64,000 nt of DNA from Limnothrix sp. FACHB-406. Lineage in GTDB: Bacteria; Cyanobacteriota; Cyanobacteriia; CACIAM-69d. The translations under genes and the position numbers were made by a program. The notes under the pieces are model-generated. The model worked only from the letters and a program-made list of their open reading frames with translations. It was not told the DNA's origin and searched no databases. The stretch spans positions 42,084 to 106,083 of the forward strand of contig NZ_JACJSP010000015.1 in NCBI RefSeq assembly GCF_014698235.1. The letters are read 5' to 3'. Shown piece by piece: positions 8,810-18,700 of the stretch (its first letter is position 1; the number at the start of each line of letters is the position of its first letter).

Positions 8810-9673
8810 ATGCTGGCAAATTGGCGCTTTTGGGTCATGGGTCTGATCGTGGGAATGGTGGCGGGATGTCGTGTGGACTGGAACGGCCCCAATGGCCAAG
8901 CAAAACCCCAACAAACCCTGACCGTTTCTGCGGCCGCCAGCTTGCAACCCGCCCTCACCACCCTGCAAGCGGAATATCGCCTGGTGGAACCCACGGTGCA
9001 GTTAAGCCTCAATTTCGGTTCTTCCGGTGCGCTCAAGCAGCAAATTTTGCAAGGGGCCCCCGTGGATCTGTTCATTTCAGCCGATGCCAAAACCATGGCG
9101 GAGTTGGCGGGGGCGGGCCTGGTGGATCCGGCAACCCAACGAGATCTGCTCTCCAATGAGTTGGTCTTGGTGGCCCGGCCCGGGGTTCCCCTGCGCAAGT
9201 GGCAAGATGTGGCTGGGCCGGAGGTGAAATTTTTGGCGATCGGGGATCCGGAACGAGTGCCAGTCGGTCGCTATGCCCGCGCCACGTTGGTGTCTTTGGA
9301 TCTTTGGAGAGCCGTGCAACCGAAGTTGGTTTTGGGCCAGGATGCCAGACAGGTGTTGACAGCGGTGGTGACCGGCAATGCGGATGCGGGGGTGGTATAT
9401 GCCTCCGATGTGCGTCGATCGACTGAACCGCCACTGGGTTTGGTGTTGGTGGGAGATGCGCCGCCGGGATCCCATCCGCCCATCACTTACCCGATCGCGG
9501 TGATGGCCAAAACGCGCCAACCGGCCGCCGCTCGCCAATTTGCTGACTGGTTGGGGAAACCCACCGCCCGATCGATCTTTGTCCGCTATGGGTTTGTGCC
9601 CCTGAGCTTGGGGAGTTCCTTACCCTTGCCGCGTCCGGTGGCTGCCCCTGAGCGATCGCCCGCCCACTCATGA
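8810..9673 (+). CDS. modA: Molybdate ABC transporter substrate-binding lipoprotein
   Basis: The 287-residue protein binds molybdate (or tungstate) outside the inner membrane for the ModABC importer. A lipoprotein signal ends in the lipobox VAGC at ~residue 21. The mature part starts LTVSAAASLQPAL and continues NFGSSGALKQQILQGAPVDLFISAD, the ligand-binding loops typical of ModA. Its stop overlaps the start of modB (ATGA at 9670-9673), showing translational coupling. An 11-bp direct repeat (GCGCACTAAGG, GCGCACTTAAA; 8780-8801) lies just before the start. Confidence 0.92.
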   Translation: MLANWRFWVMGLIVGMVAGCRVDWNGPNGQAKPQQTLTVSAAASLQPALTTLQAEYRLVEPTVQLSLNFGSSGALKQQILQGAPVDLFISADAKTMAELAGAGLVDPATQRDLLSNELVLVARPGVPLRKWQDVAGPEVKFLAIGDPERVPVGRYARATLVSLDLWRAVQPKLVLGQDARQVLTAVVTGNADAGVVYASDVRRSTEPPLGLVLVGDAPPGSHPPITYPIAVMAKTRQPAAARQFADWLGKPTARSIFVRYGFVPLSLGSSLPLPRPVAAPERSPAHS

Positions 9674-10353
9674 CCAGCCCCGCCAGTTGGGTGACCCAGT
9701 GGGATTGGTCGCCTTGGAGTTTGTCCGTGGGGGCGGCCCTGTGGGCCACGGGGTTGGCCGTGAGCTTGGGCTTGCTGATTGCCTGGGCGATGCTGTCCTG
9801 TCGGGAACCCTGGCGCAGTGCGATCGATACGGTGTTAGTGTTGCCGCTGGTGTTGCCGCCAACGGTGGTGGGGTTTGGGCTGTTGGTGTTGTTGGGTCGC
9901 CAGGGGCCGATCGGGTTGGCTTTGGAATCGATCGGGGTGTCGGTGGTGTTTTCGCCCCTGGGCACGGTGGTGGCGGCCACGGTGGTGGCCTTTCCCTTGG
10001 CCTATCGCACCTTGCTTTCCACCTTTGAGCAATTGGATCCTGACCTGTTGCGGGCGGCCCGCACCTTGGGCCTGAATGGTTGGCAAATTTTTTGGCGGGT
10101 GCGGTTGCCCCTGGCGCGATCGGGCTTGGTGGCGGCGGCCTTGCTCACCTTCGCGCGATCGCTCGGAGAATTTGGGGCCACGGTGATGTTGGCGGGCAAC
10201 ATTCCCGGTCGCACCCAAACAATTCCCAGTGCCATTTTTGCCGCCGTGGAAGCGGGTGACTGGCCCCGGGCCCAACTGTGGGTGTGGTTATCGATCGCGA
10301 TGGCCCTGCTGGCAATTGTGGGGCTTAATCAAGCGGCCCGTCGCCCTTGGTAG
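9670..10353 (+). CDS. modB: Molybdate ABC transporter permease
   Basis: The 227-residue permease has five predicted membrane helices. The ATPase-docking EAA loop is DLLRAARTLGLNGWQIFWRVRLPLARSGL at about residues 122-150, and the next conserved stretch is ARSLGEFGATVMLAGNIPGRTQTIP, characteristic of ModB/CysT-type permeases. The start overlaps modA. In many cyanobacteria ModB is fused or adjacent to ModC. Here the protein ends after the permease and no ATPase gene follows, so ModC must come from elsewhere. The 3' end overlaps the convergent MFS gene by 29 bp. Confidence 0.92.
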   Translation: MTSPASWVTQWDWSPWSLSVGAALWATGLAVSLGLLIAWAMLSCREPWRSAIDTVLVLPLVLPPTVVGFGLLVLLGRQGPIGLALESIGVSVVFSPLGTVVAATVVAFPLAYRTLLSTFEQLDPDLLRAARTLGLNGWQIFWRVRLPLARSGLVAAALLTFARSLGEFGATVMLAGNIPGRTQTIPSAIFAAVEAGDWPRAQLWVWLSIAMALLAIVGLNQAARRPW

Positions 10354-11689
10354 GGGGATTGTTGGGTTCTGAGTTCGTTACAGAATTCGTTACAGAATGG
10401 GTTGCAGAATTCGGTGATTTGATCGGTTCGATGAACTCGATCGGCTCGATCGGCCCCGTCGCTGCGGGTGACCAGATTAACCAACCCGCCGCCACCGCAA
10501 AGGAACCCGCCGCCTGACCAGGATGCAGCGGCAACCCCGTAGCACTCAGCAGGGCATTGACAGCCGCAAAACCACCAAAAAAGCACCCAATTCCCAATCC
10601 CACGCGATCGGGCATCAGGTCGATCGCCAGCGGAATGCCCCCATTGAATAGCCCCGCCCAGGCCACCATCATCACCAACGCCAGCGGCCAAGTGATGATT
10701 CCCAATTGCGGCAGCGTCAGCATTGGCAGCCCCATGCCCAAGGCGATCGCCCCCGCCAACATCACCGATCGATTGCCCCACCGGCCCGCCAACAGCCCCA
10801 TCACTAACGCCCCGATCGCCACCGTCAGACCCACCCCCAACCCAATCACACTGCCGGGCCATTGGGGCAACTGGCTTTGCAAAGCAGCGGGCACAATCCC
10901 AAAAAACAGCCGCAGCCCCCAACCCACGGCTGCCCCCAAACCCAACAGCCGCACCACTTCTCCCCACCGAATTGGCCCAGGGGAATTTTGGGCAACGGCG
11001 CTGGCTCCCAAGACCCGATCGGGCCCCGCCAATTGCAAGACTCCCGCCGCCGCCACCAGGGCCAACGATCCCAACCCAAAGGCATAGGCCGGGCCCAACT
11101 GCAAAACGCGATCGCGAGCCAAGGGAGCCACCGCCCCCACCAAGCCCGCCGACAAAACCAACAAGCTGTTGGCCTGGGGCAGTTGACTGCTCAAGGCGTA
11201 TTGACCAATGAGGGCGATCGCGGGCGATCGAAACACCGCCATGGCCACCGCCCACAGCACCACCGTCACCATCAACAGGCCTTGAACGATTGCCCCGCGC
11301 CCCAACGCTGCCGCCACCATGGCCCCAAACATCAACACCGTTAGCCCCACCCCCGCCACCACCAGGGGATAGCGGCTGCCCACGCGCAACCGCGCCCGAT
11401 CGCTCAAGCCTCCAATCACCGGCTCCAACACTGCGGCCAGGCCATCTTCCAAAATCAACACCGCCCGATCGACCCCCGGCAACCCCACGGCCGCCAACAA
11501 CTGGGGTAAATAGAACCGATACAGTACCCAAGCCAGGGAAATGGCTCCTTGCAATCCCGCCAATCCCAACACGGGCCGCCACAGGAGGTTGCGTTCCGGT
11601 TGATGTGATTCAGGCTGATTGGATTCTAGTTGAGCGAACCCAGGCTCTTTTGGCTCGGGATTCGGGACAGGCTCGGGTGATTGGGTCAT
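10325..11689 (-). CDS. Major facilitator superfamily transporter
   Basis: The ~454-residue protein has about 12 hydrophobic helices between residues ~40 and 410. GGLSDRARLRVGSRYPL in the first half and LLAGRWGNRSVM in the second are the cytoplasmic loop 2-3 and 8-9 motifs. The N-terminal 38 residues are hydrophilic, and the C-terminal ~45 are a short-period repeat (IEPIEFIEPIK, THSVTNSVTN). Layout and loop motifs recall cyanobacterial transporters of the GPH/PucC-like side of MFS; the substrate is unknown. The ATG at 11689 is preferred to an upstream TTG at 11707. Confidence 0.8.
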   Translation of the reverse strand: MTQSPEPVPNPEPKEPGFAQLESNQPESHQPERNLLWRPVLGLAGLQGAISLAWVLYRFYLPQLLAAVGLPGVDRAVLILEDGLAAVLEPVIGGLSDRARLRVGSRYPLVVAGVGLTVLMFGAMVAAALGRGAIVQGLLMVTVVLWAVAMAVFRSPAIALIGQYALSSQLPQANSLLVLSAGLVGAVAPLARDRVLQLGPAYAFGLGSLALVAAAGVLQLAGPDRVLGASAVAQNSPGPIRWGEVVRLLGLGAAVGWGLRLFFGIVPAALQSQLPQWPGSVIGLGVGLTVAIGALVMGLLAGRWGNRSVMLAGAIALGMGLPMLTLPQLGIITWPLALVMMVAWAGLFNGGIPLAIDLMPDRVGLGIGCFFGGFAAVNALLSATGLPLHPGQAAGSFAVAAGWLIWSPAATGPIEPIEFIEPIKSPNSATHSVTNSVTNSEPNNPPTKGDGPLD

Positions 11690-11899
11690 GGGATGGGGCC
11701 AGGGCAAAGACCGATCGCCTCGGGGGGCGATCGCGCGGATAGTTCCGGTCTAACCGATCGATTCGGCTCCTGGCGAACCTTTCCGGGCGATCGTCCACAT
11801 CAGCCCCATATCAGCCCCACAGCAACAAAAATCCTGAATCAATGGATCCTGGATCAATGGACTTAACTGATTCCTCAACGTCGGGGCTGAATTCTGACG

Positions 11900-12346
11900 C
11901 TAATTCGCCGTGGCCGCTCTCAAAGTGTCAATATTGGCTTCCCAATTGCGCCCATCAAAGGGTTCAATCAACACCTGCGACGGATCGGCCAAATCAACTC
12001 CATCCAGGCAGCGGGCATTCACGCTATAGCCATCCGGGTGCGATCGGGGCACATAAAATGACTTGATGCCACAGGTGCGACAAAACAAATGCTTGGCCGT
12101 GCCCGTGTTGAAGGTGTAGGTGGTTAATGCCGTTTCGCCCTGCAACAGTTGAAAGCGCGATCGGGGAACGAGTAAATGCAAAAATCCCGTTTTGTCGCAA
12201 ATGGAGCAATTGCAAGACTGCACCTGCAAGGGCGATGGCCCCTGCACCTGAAAGCGCACCGCTCCGCAATGGCAACCGCCCTCATAGGTGACGGCAGAGT
12301 CACGGTTGGATTCAGTCTCCGCTGTGGGGTTGGGTTCTTGGGTCAT
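11900..12346 (-). CDS. GFA/CENP-V domain protein
   Basis: The 148-residue protein carries the zinc-binding GFA fold: GGCHCGAVRF, then CNCSICDKTGF, then LFCRTCGIKSFYVPRSHPDG. Members are annotated as glutathione-dependent formaldehyde-activating enzymes, although for most that activity has not been shown. The cysteines expected for both zinc sites are present. The gene is transcribed in the same direction as the GerMN gene, with 57 bp between them. Confidence 0.88.
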   Translation of the reverse strand: MTQEPNPTAETESNRDSAVTYEGGCHCGAVRFQVQGPSPLQVQSCNCSICDKTGFLHLLVPRSRFQLLQGETALTTYTFNTGTAKHLFCRTCGIKSFYVPRSHPDGYSVNARCLDGVDLADPSQVLIEPFDGRNWEANIDTLRAATAN

Positions 12347-12403
12347 GGCGAATGGTCGATCGAGAAGAAACGGATTGCTAGGGGTTGAATTAGGGCTTGG
12401 AGT

Positions 12404-13090
12404 CTAGGGCTTGAATTGTCGATCGAACGTGGACCGGTCGATCGGTTGCGGCACTTCCAAACCCTCGCCTCCCAACACCGTCAAAGGTTGACCTTCCACC
12501 AAAATCCAAACCTTCGCAGCGGGATTCAAGGTGCTGGCCGTGTAAACAATTTGCCCTAACCGTCCCATCATCGATGCACTGCCGCCGCCGCTGGTGAATT
12601 CCGACGACAGGTTCACCCGCACCCCTTCCGGCGCAATCATCACGTCCAGCAGCTTGGTGTTGATGGGAATGGCGCTGCTTAAGTTGTTGTCGGTGGGTTG
12701 CCCGGCCAAAACTTGCTCGATCGCCCCGCGCAGCACCTCATCTGGCTCACTGCTGGCCACGGTTTTGGCCGGTTGACCCGCCATCGCAAAATGGGTTCCC
12801 GTGTCCTTCAGCCAATAGACCTGGGACTGTTCAGCGATCGGGGCGGTGGCCACAGGGGCAGGAGTTGCCTTTGGTGATTGGGGCACGGCGCTGGGGGGCG
12901 GCGTGGGGGCAACGCTGGCCGCCACCGAAGGGCTGGGGCTGGGGATGGTTGTTGCGGCGGAAGGGCTGGGGGTTGGGGCCGGGGCCATGGAAGCGTTCCA
13001 CCAGGCAACGCCGGCCCCCACCGCCACGGCCGTTGAACCAACGGCGGCCACAAGACTGATGGGTAGATTGCGACGGGGACGATCGGACAT
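12404..13090 (-). CDS. GerMN domain membrane-anchored protein
   Basis: The 228-residue protein has an N-terminal membrane anchor (~residues 11-32, ISLVAAVGSTAVAVGAGVAW) and a ~60-residue Pro/Ala/Ser linker. The C-terminal GerMN domain (~90-220) contains VYWLKDTG, VLAGQPTDNNLSSAIP, VRVNLSSEFTSGGGSASM and VWILVEGQPL. The domain occurs in GerM and in cell-envelope proteins; in cyanobacteria the role is unknown and a peptidoglycan or envelope role is inferred. The ATG at 13090 is backed by AGGAGG at 13101-13106. Confidence 0.85.
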   Translation of the reverse strand: MSDRPRRNLPISLVAAVGSTAVAVGAGVAWWNASMAPAPTPSPSAATTIPSPSPSVAASVAPTPPPSAVPQSPKATPAPVATAPIAEQSQVYWLKDTGTHFAMAGQPAKTVASSEPDEVLRGAIEQVLAGQPTDNNLSSAIPINTKLLDVMIAPEGVRVNLSSEFTSGGGSASMMGRLGQIVYTASTLNPAAKVWILVEGQPLTVLGGEGLEVPQPIDRSTFDRQFKP

Positions 13091-13336
13091 GGTGACAAAA
13101 CCTCCTGAGGCGGTGCAAACGCAAGGCCCATAGCCAGCCTGGAACCGCACTGGAAACCGTTAGCGCAATGGCTCTTGAATTCTTGTTCTGGGTGGGGGGA
13201 TGGAAACCCGGATCATTCGATGGTGGTGATTTGGGGGCGACTTGGGGGTCGGCAATCGGGTTCAGCAGTGGGCGATCGGGCTGTTACGGCCATTCTAGGC
13301 CGCTCCTCAAAAGTCGGCGTGAATACTCCCCTGAAA

Positions 13337-14323
13337 TTAGGCTCCTTGGGCCAGTTCCATCAGGGCCACTTCCCAGGCCAAGCGAGGTTGCACATAGCCC
13401 ATCAGTTGCTTGCGGAGGGCTTCCAAACGGCGCAGGGTTCGATCGCGCTGGGGCCAAGGCCGATCGCCCTGTTGCCACCAGGTTTGTTGCAAATAGTTCA
13501 CGAGCCACAGTTGCTGTTCTAGGTCGATCGCCTTATCAAGCTGCCGGGCCAAATCCAGGGCGGCAAAGGCGGACTGGGGCGGTTGGCGCAGGGCCATGAG
13601 CAAGTCCTGCGGCAGGGTTTGCAACCGTTGCCAATGGGCGATCGCCTGGCCGGGACAGCCCTGGGCCAAGGCCAACACTTCGGGAGTGTTGCGCAAGTCG
13701 CCATGGCCCGCCCGATCGAGCACTTGGAGCAACTCCGAGGGAGGCAACCGGCGAAAGGAAACCCGCGCGCAACGGGAAACCAAGGTGGGCAAAATCGCCT
13801 CGGGGCCAGGAGCCAACAGAATGATGGTGGCGCGGCCCGGTTCTTCGAGGGTTTTTAAAAGGGCATTGGCGGCCCCTTCGGCCATGGTTTGCGCCGCTTC
13901 AATCACCACAAACGATCGGGGTGCTTCCATGGGTGGCCGGCCGAGGCTGGTGGCCAATTGGCGAATTTGTTCTAGGCGAACTTGGGGCGGTGTTTTCTTT
14001 TCCAAACCGCTGGCTTGGGCTTGGCTGATGGAAATCAGTTGTCCCCGATCGAGGTAGGTTGGCTCCAGCCAAATCAGGTCGGGGTGCATTCGCTCGCGTA
14101 CCCGTCGTCCCAAACTGGCGGCCAATTCCGGGCGATCGGGCGGACAAAGAATCCATTGGCCAAAGCATTCTGCCGCCAGCTTGCGCCCCACCCCATCGGG
14201 CCCGGCAAACAGATAGGCCGGCGCAATTCGATCGCGGGCGATCGCCATCGTCAAAAAATCAATGACCGAATCTTGGCCCACCAGGGGCCCAAACCCAGCC
14301 CGAATCGTCGCTGGCTCCAGCAT
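13337..14323 (-). CDS. holB: DNA polymerase III delta prime subunit
   Basis: The 328-residue protein is a subunit of the clamp-loader complex of the replicative polymerase. Residues 1-~230 form the AAA+ core: LVGQDSVIDFLTMAI, a P-loop-like GPDGVGRK (a modified Walker A, as usual for delta prime), VVIEAAQTMAEGAANALLKTLEEP and the sensor segment LVSRCARVSF. The C-terminal collar-type helices follow. It lies 95 bp downstream of tmk on the same strand, a pairing found in many bacteria. Confidence 0.9.
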   Translation of the reverse strand: MLEPATIRAGFGPLVGQDSVIDFLTMAIARDRIAPAYLFAGPDGVGRKLAAECFGQWILCPPDRPELAASLGRRVRERMHPDLIWLEPTYLDRGQLISISQAQASGLEKKTPPQVRLEQIRQLATSLGRPPMEAPRSFVVIEAAQTMAEGAANALLKTLEEPGRATIILLAPGPEAILPTLVSRCARVSFRRLPPSELLQVLDRAGHGDLRNTPEVLALAQGCPGQAIAHWQRLQTLPQDLLMALRQPPQSAFAALDLARQLDKAIDLEQQLWLVNYLQQTWWQQGDRPWPQRDRTLRRLEALRKQLMGYVQPRLAWEVALMELAQGA

Positions 14324-14418
14324 CTAACCGGCCTCCATCCCCATGGCCCCTTGTTCCCGTCCTGTGATCTCGGCCGCAATGACCTGCATGAACAACCTGC
14401 ATTCCCCTGGCTGTTCGA

Positions 14419-15171
14419 TTAGAACGCGGGCTGCACTGGAACCGGCCACCAACGGGCCAAGCGTTTGGTCAACACCGCTTGGGTTTGGGCAAAGGTGGCG
14501 GCCAGGTCTCCATCGGCCACGATTCGCACCACTCGATCGGGATCCTGAGCAGCCAAGGCTGCAAACCCCGATCGCACCCGTTCATGGAAATCGATCGCAC
14601 TGCGTTCTAGGCGATCGGCCGGGCCCCGCCGCGCCGCCCGCCGCGCCAAGCAACAGTCGATCGAGGCATCGAACCACAGGGTTAAGTCACTGGCTAAGCC
14701 CGCCGTGGCAATTCGATTCAGGGTTTCAATCAGGATTAAATCCTGCTGGCGGCCAAAGCCTTGATAGGCCACGGTGGAATCCACAAATCGATCGCTCACC
14801 ACCAACGCCCCGGCGGCCAAGGCCGGTTGCAGCACCTGCGCCACATGCTGGGCCCGATCGGCCGCGTAAAGTAACAGCTCTGTGCGATCGGCTACCTCCC
14901 AATCGCCCGACAGGAGCAAGTGGCGAATTTGTTGACCCAAGGCCGTGCCTCCCGGCTCCCGCGTCACCACCAAGGGGCGATCGCCCAGAATGCCGCTGGC
15001 CTTGAGCCAATCCACCGCCTGCTCCAGTTGGGTGGTTTTGCCTGCGCCGTCAATTCCTTCAAAGGTGACCAACCGGCCCGGATTTGTCGGAACTGTCGGT
15101 GATAAATCCAGTGGTGACAGACCCGATCGCGGCATGGTGTCCAATCCCATAACAACTGTTTCCGTCCCCAT
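14419..15171 (-). CDS. tmk: Thymidylate kinase
   Basis: The enzyme phosphorylates dTMP to dTDP for DNA synthesis. The 250-residue protein has an atypical 30-residue N-terminal extension before RLVTFEGIDGAGKTTQLEQ (P-loop). DRF follows in VVSDRFVDSTVAYQGFGR, and the lid region contains RRAARRGPADRLER. Usual length is 205-215, so the true start may be internal, e.g. MPRSGLSPL (residue 13). The ATG at 15171 has GGGAAG upstream. It is followed by holB. Confidence 0.93.
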   Translation of the reverse strand: MGTETVVMGLDTMPRSGLSPLDLSPTVPTNPGRLVTFEGIDGAGKTTQLEQAVDWLKASGILGDRPLVVTREPGGTALGQQIRHLLLSGDWEVADRTELLLYAADRAQHVAQVLQPALAAGALVVSDRFVDSTVAYQGFGRQQDLILIETLNRIATAGLASDLTLWFDASIDCCLARRAARRGPADRLERSAIDFHERVRSGFAALAAQDPDRVVRIVADGDLAATFAQTQAVLTKRLARWWPVPVQPAF

Positions 15172-15323
15172 CGCCAGCTTCCCTAAGCAAAACCCTTGGG
15201 ATCTGGTTCTGTTTTGCTAACGATCCCTTGGTTCCGGGCCCCAAGTCCACAGTCGAGAGCAAAAGCGCTTGGGTATTATAGGGTTGGACGCGGTTCTACG
15301 CAGTTTCACGCAATCGAATCTTC

Positions 15324-15671
15324 ATGGCTCGTTATACCTGTCTATTTTCCTTCTCACAGCCGTCAGATCAACTGCTTGGCCAGCTTGAACCCTCGCTGAC
15401 CGATTGCGGTCTCAACGTCGTCCACAAAACCGTTGATTATCTCCTTGCGCGTGAACGACCGGGCAAAGTGTCCTATTACCGTTTGGTGACGGTGGAATTG
15501 GTGATCGATCGCGCCGATGAAGTTCGCAATCGCACTCGCTTAAACCTGATTGTCAAGAATGAAGAGCTGGCCCTTCAGCAAAATAATCATTGTCGGCAAA
15601 TGTCCGAGCAAATTGGCCAAACCTTACAGGACAGCGGTTTGCTGGAACTGCTGAGTAGTGTCACGGGCTAG
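15324..15671 (+). CDS. Conserved hypothetical protein
   Basis: The 115-residue soluble protein begins MARYTCLFSFSQPSDQLL. Its middle, YYRLVTVELVIDRADEVRNRTRLNLIVKNEELALQQNN, looks like two beta-strands followed by a helix. No membrane segment, cysteine motif or signal peptide is visible, and I do not recognise the family. It is convergent with the sensor kinase gene, which ends 30 bp further right. Confidence 0.6.
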   Translation: MARYTCLFSFSQPSDQLLGQLEPSLTDCGLNVVHKTVDYLLARERPGKVSYYRLVTVELVIDRADEVRNRTRLNLIVKNEELALQQNNHCRQMSEQIGQTLQDSGLLELLSSVTG

Positions 15672-15701
15672 GCAATCTAGGCAATCCGGGCGATCGCGCC
15701 G

Positions 15702-18700
15702 TTAAGGAGCGAAGGTTGGCGGTTGCGCCAAATCGGCAATTTGTTCTAATTGGAAATTTTCTAGCAAGTCCTCGATCGCCTGGCAGAGGTCGTGATAGTC
15801 GGGCGGTAACTCCGTGAGCAGCGTGCGCACCTGATCTTCATCGGCGCTGCGGGCGGCTAAGTCCAACGCCAAGCGCCACTCGATCGGCAGTTCCGCAAAC
15901 CGATCGCGCAGGTTCAGGCTGGGTTGGCCATCGGGCACTGAATGCGGAGCCACGGGCACGGCGATCGGGCAGATGGGGCCCTGGGGAGCCAGCAGGCCGC
16001 GAATCAGATCCAACAGCAGAGGACAGAGCGGGGGCGAATTGGGCAGCAAGGTGCAGTCCAGCTCTTGCAAACAATGGTGATCTTGGGGACTGGGGGCAAT
16101 GGCCACAATCGCACAGGGACGATGCACCAGGTTCTTGCGCTCGATCGCCCGGATGCGGCGAACCGTGGCCAGCCCTTCCCCGTCCGGTAGCCGCAGATCC
16201 ACCCACAGCAGTCGCGGTTGCCAGGAAGTCCATTGGCGCAAGGCATCCCACCCGTGATGAACACATTGGCTTTCCAAACCCACCTGCTTCAGATAGTTCA
16301 CATAGGCCTGGCCCCGATCGCGCAGGGGATCCACAATTAACAAGCGCCCAATCCAGGGTTCGGGCGGCGCGGACTCCAGCAGGGCCAGGGGTTTACGAAC
16401 CGGTGGCTCCGGATGCGCCAACAGGCCATCCAGGCGGGGCAAGGGCACTTGCAGCCGAAAAATGGTCAGGATGCCCGGACGACTTTCCGCCACCAAAGAA
16501 CCGCCCATCAGCAGGGCCAGCCGCTGCCCGATCGCCAAGCCCAATCCCGTGCCTTGGCGCAGGCGACGGCCGGCCCTGGCCTGCACAAAGGGTTCAAAGA
16601 TGTCAGGCATTTCTTCGGGGTGAATGCCTTCTCCGGTGTTGCTAATTTCAAAAACAAGCAGGTCACCTTCGCCTAAATCAACGGAGAGAGTGACTTGACC
16701 GGGCATCCCAACGAATTTGAAGGCGTTATCGAGCAAGTTGGTTAAAATTTGCCGCAACCGCCGGCCATCACCTTTCACCCAATGGGGAATCGTGCCCGCC
16801 ACGACCATTTGGAAATGGAGACGGGCACTGCGCGATCGCATCTCAAAAATTTCATGCAAGTCGTTTAGCAGGGCCAACAGGTCAAAATCGATCGGCTCCA
16901 GTTCCAGATGATCCGTTTCCACACGGGCGATCGAGAGCAAATCATCAATCAGTTGCAGCAGGTAGGATCCATTGCGGGCGATCGCGTCCAGATGTTCCAG
17001 AGCCGGATCCATGGGGGCGGAAATCAGACCCAAAACGCGCGATCGCAACAGTTGCCCAAATCCCAAGATGGCGTGGAGCGGCGTGCGCAACTCATGGGTC
17101 ACATTGGCCAAAAAGACCGTCTTGGCCCGGTTGGCCTGTTCCGCCGCATCCCGGGCCGCCGCCAAGTGGTGATTCGCCACCGCCAAGGCCGCCGTCCGCT
17201 CCGAAACCTGTCGTTCCAGGTTTTGGTTGTAGCTCACCAACAATTCCTCAGTCACCTTGCGATCGGTGATGTCCTGTAACACCACGATCGCCCCGGTCAC
17301 GGCCTGCTCACTGTCAAATAGCGGCACGGCCAACACCTCCAAGGGCAGGCGGCGGCCGTGGGTTTGCTGCACATCCAGCCGCGTGGGTGCAACGGTTTTT
17401 CCCTCCAGGGCCAGGATTCCCGGTAACTGTTGTATGGGAAACGGGGCCTCACTACCGGCCAAGAACAGACGGTGATGCAAGGTTTCGCAGGTGCGCCCCA
17501 ACGGTTGCAGCCCGATCGGCAGTTGCAAGAGGCCCCCCGCCACGGAATTAACGTACTGCAAGGAACCGTCTTGGCTCAAAACCAACACCCCCATCGGCAG
17601 CGACTCTAGCACTTGGGTTAAGTGACTTTTGCTGTCTTGGAGGGCGCTGAAGGACAAACGCAGGGTGGCCGACATGGCGTTGAAGGTTTGGGCCAAGGCA
17701 TCAAACTCTTGCACCCCCGTGTTGCTGTCTACGGGTTGAAACTGGATGCGGGCAGCGGCGCGGGTGGCTTGGTTCAGTTGCTCCAGGGGGCGCAAAACCT
17801 GCTGTACCGTCCACCACCCAATTCCCATGGCCAACAGCAGCGCCGTGCCGGCCAACAGCAACATAATTTCGGCGGTTTCTTGCACATCGCTCAGAAAGGC
17901 CGATTCGGGAACCAACACCGCAATCCACCAATCGGGGGTCGTGGGGTGGTTGCAGCGCTTGAGGTGCAGTAGGTAGCGCTTGCCGTGAAATTGATAGAGC
18001 TGGCTGGAGCGATCGGGCAGATAGCGAAATCCTCCGAACCGATCGAGCAGGTAGTAGCCCGCGCTTTGGATGGCGCGATCGGGGAAGCTTTGCAAGGACA
18101 AGGGGTGCAGTTGGTTCAGTTCGCCCCGCTGTTCCACCCGATAGGGCAACTGATCGCTGGAGGTGGCTACCACCGTCCCCTCATCGGTGAACACAAAAAC
18201 CTGGCCCTGAGGCGGTAGGGGAATCGATCGCAGCAATTGCCCCACGGCCATCAGGTTCAAGTTGGCGCTAAACACCCCCAACAACCGGCCGGAGCGATCG
18301 TCATACAGCGGCCAGGCATAGTGCATCACCCAATCGGCGCTCCATTGCCAGTTGCGGTTTTGCTGGCGCTGATCCAAGCTGCTCCAGGTGGGCTGGCCAA
18401 CCCCCACCGCCGCATTAAACCAAGCCTGGGATTGGGGTTCGCTGGTCCAATAGAGCCGAGGGCGACCGGCTGGATGTCCCCGATCGCTCACGGACCATTG
18501 CCAGACACTTTGGTTATGGCTTTGGCCGTTGGCAAAGCGCCGCCACCCCCCTAACCGTGACACCCCGCGCAAATTCCCCTGGGGGTCGCTATAAACCAAC
18601 TGGCCCAAGTCGGGAAACTCCCGCAACCGTCGCCAGAGGTATTGTTCGATCGCCCGCCAATCCTCTTGGGGCCATTGCCCCGTCAGAAAATCATTGGTTT

